Source of the DNA: DASQPA01 sp963757335
Lineage (GTDB): Bacteria > Acidobacteriota > Thermoanaerobaculia > Multivoradales > UBA5704
Direction: 5' to 3'
Assembly: GCA_963757335.1 (NCBI GenBank)
Contig: CAVWRJ010000013.1
Span: 620,001-684,000, forward strand
Length of the DNA stretch: 64,000 nt
The notes beneath the pieces were generated by a model. It was not told the origin of the DNA and did not search any database. It worked only from the letters and a program-made list of their open reading frames with translations. Positions 9,700 to 17,434 of the stretch are shown piece by piece. Positions within the stretch are counted from its first letter, which is position 1. Each line of letters begins with the position of its first letter. A program made the position numbers and the translations under genes.

Positions 9700-11283
9700 C
9701 TAGCTGCAGGGCAGAGCGTCGGTGTCGGTGACCGGCGGTGCGCTCGTCAGGTCGGGGTTCGAGTATGTCTTGACCCGGCCCGTCACCGAGTCGGTCACCG
9801 TGATCGAGAGCCCCACGTTGGTCCCCGCCGAGTAGAACACCCAGTAGCGCGGCGTCGCCGTCGAGCAGGCGTTCAAGACCTTGATCAGCATCTCGGGGTT
9901 GTCCGGCGAGAAGAACCAGAAGAGGCCGCCCCGGTTGACCCCGAGGGACGAGAGCGGAATGGCGTTCCCCAGGCCGGAGAGGCCGCCGCCCTGCACGGTA
10001 TGGTAGAGGACCTCGACCTTGAAGCGCTTGTCGCCGGGCTGATCGTCGAGGCAGAGGGTGGTGCCCGAGGGGACGCAGGGGGTGGAGACGAGGGGCTGGG
10101 TGTAGAGCGTCGAGATCAGCTGGTAGACGCCGCCGGGGCCGGAGGCCTCGTTGACGAGGGCGTACCAGGGGCCGGAGGCGGGGCTCTGGATGTCGCAGAA
10201 GGCGAGGGGCCCCTGCCCGTCGCTCTGGCAATCGAAGCTCGCCGTCGTCGGCGGGGAGCCCTGCTTCACGTACAGGTTGTAGTCGTTGCTGTCGAAGTTT
10301 TCGGCGGTCAGGCCGACCCGGAGCCGGGCCGTGCCGCTGGGGACGTTCAGCGGGACGACCTCGCTCGGATGGGAGGGGGAAAGCGAGCCGCTGGCCGCGG
10401 ACACCGCGGTGTTCGGGCCGCCCGCCGCGGGGAGATCGCCACAGGCGGCGGTGCCGAGGTCGGGCGCGTTCGCCGCGATCCAGGCGCGGTCCCCGTAGAC
10501 GTCGGCGAAGAAGAGGTGGTTCGGCGGCGTGCAGTTGGCGTTGTCGCCGCCCGAGGTGGTGCCGGCGATCGCCGGACCGGCGGCGGTGGTAACGAAGAGC
10601 GGGCCGCCGGAGTCACCATAACAGGTTCCGGAGTTGACGCCCGGAGCTCCCAGGGGGGAGTTCCAGCTGGCGCAGACATGGTTGGCCGGGTTGAGACCGG
10701 CGGTGGCGCAGGCCGCCACGGTGACCCCGCCCGACCGCTTGATCCCTCCGGAGGTGGTGGCTTCCGCGATGCCGTAGCCCACGATGGTCCCCGGGGTGCC
10801 GAAGGCCGGCTTGGCCGTGGTGTCGAGCGGCGACGGGGCGATCCCGGTGACCGGGGTCGCCAGGTGGAGGATGGCGAAGTCGCTCTTCTCGCCGAAGACG
10901 AAATTGGGATTGACGGTGACGCTCGACACCCGGAGGATCCCGGCCTGGTGGAAGTAGACGAGCTTGGTCGACGGATCGAGCAGGTCGGCCCGCTTGACGC
11001 ACTCGGCCCCGGTCAGCAGCCTCGAGGCGGCGAAGTCGTCGCAGATGCATTGGGCGGCGGTCAGGGCCGTGCTGCAGCCGATGAGGGTGGCCGTGCAGCC
11101 CGCCTGGGCGTTGACGAAGAGGCCGACCGAAGGATAACCGGAGGTGAGGACGCCGTTGACGATCTTGGCCTGGAGCGGCGGGGGCGGGGTGGAGCTCCAG
11201 GGCGTCTGAGCCGCCTGGGCCGGAGCCGGCCCCGTGAGCGCGAAAAGGAGTAAGGTCATCGCCGGGAGAATCGTCTTTCGCAT
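9700..11283 (-). CDS. Trypsin-like secreted protein, catalytic His replaced by Gln
   Basis: 527 residues. The ATG at 11283 follows GGAGG; an upstream in-frame ATG lacks one. Order: signal peptide (1-25), trypsin fold (about 40-265), pre-peptidase C-terminal-like domain (about 300-390, FDSNDYNLYVKQGSPP and WYALVN), and a C-terminal domain (about 400-525) with GGLFWFFSPDNPEMLIKVLNAC and YWVFYS...NVGLSITVTD. Asp135 (SDFAILHL) and Ser225 (GDSGGPLF) are present, but the TAAHC motif reads TAAQC: codon 78 is CAA (11050-11052), where the neighbouring paralogue has CAC. It is probably a non-catalytic pseudoprotease unless the base is an error. Tandem copy of 11408-13024. Confidence 0.85.
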   Translation of the reverse strand: MRKTILPAMTLLLFALTGPAPAQAAQTPWSSTPPPPLQAKIVNGVLTSGYPSVGLFVNAQAGCTATLIGCSTALTAAQCICDDFAASRLLTGAECVKRADLLDPSTKLVYFHQAGILRVSSVTVNPNFVFGEKSDFAILHLATPVTGIAPSPLDTTAKPAFGTPGTIVGYGIAEATTSGGIKRSGGVTVAACATAGLNPANHVCASWNSPLGAPGVNSGTCYGDSGGPLFVTTAAGPAIAGTTSGGDNANCTPPNHLFFADVYGDRAWIAANAPDLGTAACGDLPAAGGPNTAVSAASGSLSPSHPSEVVPLNVPSGTARLRVGLTAENFDSNDYNLYVKQGSPPTTASFDCQSDGQGPLAFCDIQSPASGPWYALVNEASGPGGVYQLISTLYTQPLVSTPCVPSGTTLCLDDQPGDKRFKVEVLYHTVQGGGLSGLGNAIPLSSLGVNRGGLFWFFSPDNPEMLIKVLNACSTATPRYWVFYSAGTNVGLSITVTDSVTGRVKTYSNPDLTSAPPVTDTDALPCS

Positions 11284-11364
11284 ATCCACGGGCCTCCGCA
11301 AAGCTGAATCGTTCGACTCGGACTGTAGCATCCCCACCGGGAAGGGGTGCGGAGCTCCGCAGCA

Positions 11365-11395
11365 GGAGATCGGCAGCTCGGCGCTGCCGATCTCC
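11365..11395 (-). terminator. Hairpin between the tandem protease genes
   Basis: A perfect 12-bp stem (11365-11376 with 11384-11395, seven-base loop) lies just beyond the stop of the 11408-13024 gene on the minus strand. There is no long T run, so it may be a weak or Rho-assisted terminator separating the two paralogues. Confidence 0.5.
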
Positions 11396-11407
11396 CTTAA
11401 AGAGCGG

Positions 11408-13024
11408 TTAGCTGCAGGGCAGAGCGTCGGTGTCGGTGACCGGCGGCGCGCTCGTCAGGTCGGGGTTCGAGTAGATCTTGACCCGGCCGGTCACCGAGTC
11501 GGTCACCGTGATCGAGAGCCCCACGTTGGTCCCCGCCGAGTAGAACACCCAGTAGCGCGGCGTCGCCGTCGAGCAGGCGTTCAAGACCTTGATCAGCATC
11601 TCGGGGTTGTCCGGCGAGAAGAACCAGAAGAGGCCGCCCCGGTTGACCCCGAGGGACGAGAGCGGAATGGCGTTCCCCAGGCCGGAGAGGCCGCCGCCCT
11701 GGGCGGTCTGGTAGAGGACCTCGACCTTGAAGCGCTTGTCGCCGGGCTGATCGTCGAGGCAGAGGGTGGTGGCCGAGGGGACGCAGGGGGTGGGGACGAG
11801 GGCCTGGGTGTAGAGCGTCGAGATCAGCTGGTAGATGCCGCCGGGGCCGGAGACCCCGTTGACGAGGGCGTACCAGGGGCCGGCGGCGGGGTTCTGGATG
11901 TCGCAGAAGGCGAGGGTCCCCTGCCCGTCGCTCTTGCAGTCGTAGCTCGTCGTCGTCGGCGGGGAGCCCTGCTTCACGTACAGGTTGTAGTCGTTGCTGT
12001 CGAAGTTGTCGGCGGTCAGGCCGACCCGGAGCCGGGTGGCACTGCTGGGGACGTTCAGCGGCATGACCTCGCTCGGATGGGACGGGGAGAGCGAGCCGCT
12101 GGCCGCGGTCACGGCGGTGTTCGGGCCGCCCGCCGCGGGGAGACCGCCACAGGCGGCGGTGCCGCGGTCGGGCGTGTTGGCGGCGATCCAGGCGCGGTCC
12201 CCGTAGACGTCGGCGAAGAAGAGATGGCTCGGCGGCGTGCAGTTGGCGGAGACGCTGTCGCCGCCCGAGGTGGTGCCGGCGATCGCCGGACCGGCGGCGG
12301 TGGCGACGAAGAGCGGGCCGCCGGAGTCACCATGACAGGTACCGGAGTTGGCGCCCGGCGTCCCCAGGGGGAAGTTCAGGCTGGCGCAGACCTGGTTGGC
12401 CGGGTTGAGACCGGCGATGGCGCAGGCCGCCACGGTGACCCCGCCCGACCGCTTGATCCCCCCGCCGGAGGTGATGTCCTCCGTGATGCCGTAGCCCACG
12501 ATGGTCCCCGGGGTGCCGAAGCCCGGCTTGGCCGTGGTGTCGAGCGGCGACGGGGCGATCCCGGCGACCGGGGTCGCCAGGTGGAGGATGGCGAAGTCGC
12601 CCTTCTCGCCGAAGACGAAATTGGGGTTGACGGTGACGCTCGACACCCGGACGATCCCGGCCTGGTGGAAGTAGACGAGCTTGGTCGAAGGATCGAGCAG
12701 GTCGGTCCGCTTGACGCACTCGGCCCCGGTCAGCAGCTTCGAGGCGGCGATGTCGTCGCAGATGCAGTGGGCGGCGGTCAGGGCCGTGCTGCAGCCGATG
12801 AGGGTCGCCGTGCAGCTCGACTGGGTGTTGACGAAGAGGCCGACCGAAGGGTAACCGGACGTCAGGACACCGTTGACGACCTTGCTCTGGAGCGGCGGGG
12901 AGGGGGTCGCGGTGGTGCTCCAGGGCGTCTGGACCGCCGGGGCCGCCGGGGCCGCCGGGGCCGGAGCCGGCCCGGTGAGCGCGAAGAGGAGTAAGGTCAT
13001 CGCGGGGAGAATCGTCTTTCGCAT
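11408..13024 (-). CDS. Secreted trypsin-like serine protease
   Basis: 538 residues; ATG at 13024 preceded by GGAGG. Domain order equals the neighbouring copy: signal peptide, trypsin domain, pre-peptidase C-terminal-like domain, and the FWFF...NxEMLIKVLNAC...YWVF C-terminal domain that recurs in secreted proteins of this kind of organism. The triad is complete: His86 in LTAAHCIC, Asp in GDFAILHL (about 143) and Ser in GDSGGPLF (about 234). It cleaves peptide bonds outside the cytoplasm; specificity is not evident. Near-identity with the 9700-11283 gene, with small indels in the Ala/Pro linker, marks a recent tandem duplication. Confidence 0.88.
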   Translation of the reverse strand: MRKTILPAMTLLLFALTGPAPAPAAPAAPAVQTPWSTTATPSPPLQSKVVNGVLTSGYPSVGLFVNTQSSCTATLIGCSTALTAAHCICDDIAASKLLTGAECVKRTDLLDPSTKLVYFHQAGIVRVSSVTVNPNFVFGEKGDFAILHLATPVAGIAPSPLDTTAKPGFGTPGTIVGYGITEDITSGGGIKRSGGVTVAACAIAGLNPANQVCASLNFPLGTPGANSGTCHGDSGGPLFVATAAGPAIAGTTSGGDSVSANCTPPSHLFFADVYGDRAWIAANTPDRGTAACGGLPAAGGPNTAVTAASGSLSPSHPSEVMPLNVPSSATRLRVGLTADNFDSNDYNLYVKQGSPPTTTSYDCKSDGQGTLAFCDIQNPAAGPWYALVNGVSGPGGIYQLISTLYTQALVPTPCVPSATTLCLDDQPGDKRFKVEVLYQTAQGGGLSGLGNAIPLSSLGVNRGGLFWFFSPDNPEMLIKVLNACSTATPRYWVFYSAGTNVGLSITVTDSVTGRVKIYSNPDLTSAPPVTDTDALPCS

Positions 13025-13075
13025 TGCCAAGGCCTCCGCCAAGCTGGATGTTCGACTCGGACTGTAGCATCCCCT

Positions 13076-15100
13076 TCACCGGAGGTACTTCTCGTACCAG
13101 GCGAGCAGCCGGTTCAAGCGATCGAGGAGGTGCTTTTCCTCGCGCAGGCCGTGCCCCTCGCGCGGGTAGAGGACGAGCTCGGCGGGCACCCCGTAGTGCT
13201 TGAGGGCACGGTAGAGCTGCTGGCTCTGGCCGACCGGATCGGTGATGTCATCCTCGCCCTGGAGGATGAGGGCGGGGGTGCGGGCGTTCTTGACATGGGT
13301 GATGGGCGAGCTCTTCTGGAAACGGTCCAGGTGCTCGTAGGGGAGGCCGTAGAACCACTCGTCGTAGGACGAACCGTCCTCGGTGCCGAACTCGCTCGCC
13401 AGGTCGGAAAGGCCGGCGCCCACCACGGCGGCCTTGAAGCGCGGGGTCTGGGTGATCGCCCAGGCCGACATGTAGCCGCCGTAGGACCAGCCGCCGATCC
13501 CCAGGTGGTCGGGATCGGCGAGGCCGCGCTTCACCAGGTGGTCGACCCCGGCCATGACGTCCTTGAAGTCGCCGCCCCCCCAGTCGGCGCGGTTGCTCTC
13601 GACGAAGGCATGCCCGTAGCCGGTAGAGCCGCGCGGGTTGGGGTAGAAGACGAGGAAGCCGCGGGCGGCGAGGAGCTGGCCCCAGGACTCGAAGCGGTCC
13701 CGCCAGCGCGCGGTGGGGCCGCCGTGGACGAGGACGACGAGCGGCAGCCGGCGCCCCGCGGTCCAGCCCGCCGGCTTGAGGAGCGCCCCCTCGATCTCGC
13801 GGCCGTCGAAGCTCGGGTAGCGGACGATCTCCGGGGCGATGACCGGCAGCGCCGCGGCGCTCTCGTTCAGGTGGGTGACTTTCTCGGGGGTCTCGGGCGG
13901 CGTTGCCAGCTTTGGCGGCATTGCCGACAGGCCGGGTGCCGCCAGCCAGACCTCGGCGGGCTCGGCCGTGCGCTCGGCGATCAGGGCGAGCGCGCCGTCG
14001 GGGAGGAGGGCGAAGTCCGCCGCCGGAGTGGCGAGCTCGGGGCGTGGCAATACCTGGCCGCCGGAGCTGCCGGGGCCGCCGGAGCCGCCGGAGGAGACGT
14101 CGTAGAGCCGGCTGCCGAAGCCGACGTCGGCCAGGGCCAGGAGGTGGGAGCTGTCGCGGAAGGCGAAGACGGCGATCGGCCGGTCGAGGCTCGCCCCGGT
14201 GAGGTTCTTCGCCGGGCCGCCGGCGAGCGGTTGCAGATAGAGGTCGTGGGGGAGCGGTCCGTCGACCCGGGAGCCCAGGTAGGCGAGGGCGCGGCCGTCG
14301 GGGGAGACCCGGAGGTTGCCGAAGGGGCCGCCGGGGGTGGCGATGGGGTCGAGCTTGCCGGTCGTCGCGTCGACGGCGTAGATGCGCTCGGTCCAGGCGT
14401 CGACGGCGGGGCGGTCGGTGGCGCTGACGTACAGCCGCTCGCCCCCGGGGGACCACTGGACCTCGGCGATCCGCCAGGGTGGGGTGGTGAGCTGCCGCAC
14501 CTTGGCCGGACTGGCGCCCGAGTCGGCTTCGACCAGCCAGAGGCAGGGGTGCTTCTCGTCGATGTCGACCACCCGGGCATCGTCTTTCTCTTTCTCCCGC
14601 TTCTCCTCGGCCTCCGGCTTGGCCTCGGGGGCGAGCACCGCCAGGCGCTTGCCGTCGGGCGACCACTCGAAGCCGAGGACCGCGGATTTGAAGTCGGCCA
14701 CCCGCACCGCCTCGCCGCCGTCGACCGCCATTCGCCAGAGCTCCGTCCGCTCGCCGCGGTCGGAGAGGAAGGCTAGCTGGCCCCCGGCCGGCGACCAGCG
14801 GGGGGACCATTCGGACTTGGCCGAGTTGGTGAACTGGCGGACCGCGCGGGTCCGCACGTCGAGCACCCAGACGTGCCGGCGCGGTTTCTCTCCAGAGGGA
14901 GGCTCGGTGGCGGTGAAGGCCACCCGCTCGCCCCCCGGGGAGGCCTGGAGGTCGCCGAGCTGCCGCCGGGCGAGCGCCTGCTCGGGCGACAGCGCCGCCT
15001 TCGAGGGCACCGGAGCGTCCGCCCCGGAGACCGGAGCGGCGAGGGCCGTGGAAACGGCGGCGAGCCCGAGGGCCGCCGCGAGGCTCTGCTTCAAGCTCAT
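13076..15100 (-). CDS. Secreted S9-family prolyl-oligopeptidase-type peptidase
   Basis: 674 residues; ATG at 15100 after AGGAG. A signal peptide (LAAALGLAAVSTALAAPVSGA) directs export. Residues about 50-420 form a beta propeller with WSPDGKRLAVL and WSPGGERLYVS blades, one interrupted by a charged Glu/Lys insertion. The C-terminal alpha/beta hydrolase has the nucleophile in GIGGWSYGGYMS (Ser about 539), acid in LQGEDDITDPV (Asp about 618) and His in YPREGHGL (about 650). The set fits a dipeptidyl- or acylaminoacyl-peptidase acting on short peptides. Divergently transcribed from a second S9 enzyme. Confidence 0.9.
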   Translation of the reverse strand: MSLKQSLAAALGLAAVSTALAAPVSGADAPVPSKAALSPEQALARRQLGDLQASPGGERVAFTATEPPSGEKPRRHVWVLDVRTRAVRQFTNSAKSEWSPRWSPAGGQLAFLSDRGERTELWRMAVDGGEAVRVADFKSAVLGFEWSPDGKRLAVLAPEAKPEAEEKREKEKDDARVVDIDEKHPCLWLVEADSGASPAKVRQLTTPPWRIAEVQWSPGGERLYVSATDRPAVDAWTERIYAVDATTGKLDPIATPGGPFGNLRVSPDGRALAYLGSRVDGPLPHDLYLQPLAGGPAKNLTGASLDRPIAVFAFRDSSHLLALADVGFGSRLYDVSSGGSGGPGSSGGQVLPRPELATPAADFALLPDGALALIAERTAEPAEVWLAAPGLSAMPPKLATPPETPEKVTHLNESAAALPVIAPEIVRYPSFDGREIEGALLKPAGWTAGRRLPLVVLVHGGPTARWRDRFESWGQLLAARGFLVFYPNPRGSTGYGHAFVESNRADWGGGDFKDVMAGVDHLVKRGLADPDHLGIGGWSYGGYMSAWAITQTPRFKAAVVGAGLSDLASEFGTEDGSSYDEWFYGLPYEHLDRFQKSSPITHVKNARTPALILQGEDDITDPVGQSQQLYRALKHYGVPAELVLYPREGHGLREEKHLLDRLNRLLAWYEKYLR

Positions 15101-15231
15101 GGGAGCTCCTGGTTCTGGCACGTGGGGCGCCGCGACAAGTATAGGAGGTCGGGCCGGCCGGAACCGGATAAAATAGGGCCAGCTTCCCGAACCCCGATCC
15201 ACCCGACCGCCGATCTCCGCCAAGCGACCCC

Positions 15232-17322
15232 GTGAACCGCATCCTCAAGATCGTGACCGGTGTCGGGGGCCTCGTCGCCGTGGCCGCCCTGGCCGGCAAC
15301 CGGCCGGTCGGGCCGCCCGCGGGCCCGGCGGGGCCGGTGGGGCGGCGCGGCATGCTACCCGAGGACACCTGGTCGGTGCGCGAGGTGACCGCCCTCGAGC
15401 TGTCGGCCGACGGGCGGACGGTCGCCTACACGGTCGCGCTCCCCGACCCCGACAGCGACTCCTTCAAGAGCCGGCTCTACTTGACCGGCGTCGACGGCGG
15501 CGAGCCGCAGCGGGTGGGGCGGCGGGAGGAGGACAACGAGCGCCCGCGCTTCTCGCCCGACGGCCAGCTCCTCGCCTTCCTCTCCGACCGCGGCTCGGGG
15601 CCGCAGATCTTCGTCGGCCGGCCCGGCACCCGCTGGCCGCGGCAGGTGACCCATGTCCCCGAGGGGGTGGGAGATTTCGACTGGTCGCCGGACGGCCGGC
15701 GCTTCGTCTTCGTCCGGGTCGACCCGGAAACGGCGACCTCGACGCCCCACGGGCAGCCGCGGCGGGAGATGCGCGACACCGAGGCGGCACCGATCGTCGT
15801 CGAGCGCAGCCTGATCCAGAAGGACGGCCAGGGGTTCCTGGAAAACCAGCACCAGCACCTGTGGACCGTCCCCGTCGACGGCGGGGAGGCGGCGGTCCGC
15901 GTCACCGGCGGCCCGAACGACGACGACCAGCCGCGCTGGTCGCCGGATGGCCGCTGGATCGCCTTCGTCTCCAACCGCACTCCCGACCCCGATTCCAACG
16001 ACGACACCGACATCTTCCTCGTCCACCCCGACGGCAGCGGCTTGAAGCGCCTGGCCGAGACCCCGGGGCCGGACAGCTCCCCCACCTGGTCGCACGCCGG
16101 CGACCGGGTGGCCTTCGTCGGCCATCTGCATGCCAACGACCTCTACCAGCCGGGCCTGCTCATGGTCGCCCCCGCCGCCGGAGGGGAGCCGCAGAACCTC
16201 TCCGCCAACTTAGACACCTGGGTGGCGGCGGACTCGGTGATGGACGACACCGCCCCCCACCTCGCCTGGTCGCCGGACGACCGGACGCTCTACACCACCT
16301 TCGCCCGCCGCGGCGCCGACTACCTGGCCGCCGTCCCCGCCGACGGCCGGGGCAAGCCGCGCGAGCTCCTGGGCGGCCCCTGGAACGTCGACTTCGCCCG
16401 TCTGGCGCCGCGCGGCGACCGCTTCGTCTTCGTCCGCTCGAACCCCAGCCATCTCCCCGAGCTCCACGCCGCGGCGGCCGACGGCAGGTGGGTGAAGCGC
16501 ATCGGCCACCTGCACGACGACCTGGAGGCGGGCCTGGAGCTCGTCAAGCCGCAGCGGATCACGGCCAGAAACCGAGACGGCGACGAGGTCGAGTCCTGGC
16601 TCTATCCGCCGCTCCACGCCGAGGCGGGGAAGCGCTATCCGTTGGTCGTCTACCTCCACGGCGGGCCGCAGGCCTACGACGGCGACTACTTCGACACCGG
16701 CCTCGAAAACCAGATCCTCCCCGCCGCCGGCTACGCCGTCCTGCGGGTCAACTACCGCGGCTCGACCTCCTACGGCGCCGCCTTCTGCCGCGCCATCCGC
16801 TCCGACTGGCATCACCGCGAGTTCGACGACATCATGGCCGCGGTGGACGCCGCCCTCCGCCTACCCTGGCTCGACCCCGGCCGGCTGGGGATCGGCGGCT
16901 GGTCCTACGGCGGCATCATGACCCTGTGGACCGTCGCCCACACCGACCGTTTCAAAGTCGGGGTGCCGGAGCGCTTCGAGATCGACTACCTGTCGGCCTT
17001 CGGCGAGGACCAGTGGGCGACCCAGTACCTGACCGAGTTGGGGAACCCGCTCGACAAGGCCGACCTCTACCGCAAGCTCTCCCCCGGCACCTACGTGTCG
17101 CGGATCAAAACGCCGCTCTACCTGATCGCCGACGCCGACGACGGCAACTGCCCGCTCCCCCAGGCGATGCAGCTCTACCAGCGCCTCCGACTCCTCGGCC
17201 AGAAGACCCAGCTCGTGATCTACCCGGGCGAGGCGCACACCCTCTCCCGCCCCTCCCACCTGGTCGACCGGCTGGAGCGTCTCCTCGGCTGGTACGCCGC
17301 CCACCTGAAGGCAGCGGGCTAA
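15232..17322 (+). CDS. S9-family peptidase, prolyl-oligopeptidase type
   Basis: 696 residues from a GTG start without an obvious Shine-Dalgarno. Residues 6-22 are hydrophobic, giving a signal peptide or anchor. A propeller follows (FSPDGQLLAFLSDRG, WSPDGRWIAFVSNR). The hydrolase domain has VYLHGGPQAYDG, nucleophile GIGGWSYGGIM (Ser about 558), acid ADADDGNCP (about 636) and His GEAHTLSRPSH (about 669). Distinct from the divergent neighbour: it lacks the charged insertion and has PERFEIDYLSAFGEDQW after the nucleophile. Likely role is extracytoplasmic oligopeptide breakdown with the proteases and TonB receptor nearby. Confidence 0.88.
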   Translation: MNRILKIVTGVGGLVAVAALAGNRPVGPPAGPAGPVGRRGMLPEDTWSVREVTALELSADGRTVAYTVALPDPDSDSFKSRLYLTGVDGGEPQRVGRREEDNERPRFSPDGQLLAFLSDRGSGPQIFVGRPGTRWPRQVTHVPEGVGDFDWSPDGRRFVFVRVDPETATSTPHGQPRREMRDTEAAPIVVERSLIQKDGQGFLENQHQHLWTVPVDGGEAAVRVTGGPNDDDQPRWSPDGRWIAFVSNRTPDPDSNDDTDIFLVHPDGSGLKRLAETPGPDSSPTWSHAGDRVAFVGHLHANDLYQPGLLMVAPAAGGEPQNLSANLDTWVAADSVMDDTAPHLAWSPDDRTLYTTFARRGADYLAAVPADGRGKPRELLGGPWNVDFARLAPRGDRFVFVRSNPSHLPELHAAAADGRWVKRIGHLHDDLEAGLELVKPQRITARNRDGDEVESWLYPPLHAEAGKRYPLVVYLHGGPQAYDGDYFDTGLENQILPAAGYAVLRVNYRGSTSYGAAFCRAIRSDWHHREFDDIMAAVDAALRLPWLDPGRLGIGGWSYGGIMTLWTVAHTDRFKVGVPERFEIDYLSAFGEDQWATQYLTELGNPLDKADLYRKLSPGTYVSRIKTPLYLIADADDGNCPLPQAMQLYQRLRLLGQKTQLVIYPGEAHTLSRPSHLVDRLERLLGWYAAHLKAAG

Positions 17323-17372
17323 AAGAGAGCGGACGATTGGGAGGGCGGGGGGGCGGGGAAAACGCGCAAACA

Positions 17373-17401
17373 CCGAGGGCCGCCCCTGGGGCGGCCCTCG
17401 G
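17373..17401. terminator. Bidirectional hairpin between peptidase and receptor genes
   Basis: Near-perfect GC palindrome (CCGAGGGCCGCC with its complement, minimal loop) between two convergent genes. The minus-strand side is followed by a short T-rich stretch (TTTGCGCGTTTT). It probably ends both transcripts. Confidence 0.65.
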
Positions 17402-17434
17402 CGATTCCAGCGCTATCGAAAGCCTGGCTGCGGT

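Noticed and set aside
8860..11253. Long plus-strand frame crossing the anti-sigma gene and a protease
   Set aside because: It spans two well-supported genes in other frames and its composition is that of antisense noise.
15160..15180. TAAAAT box between the divergent S9 peptidases as a promoter
   Set aside because: It has a -10-like hexamer only; no acceptable -35 at the right distance was seen, so it was not annotated.
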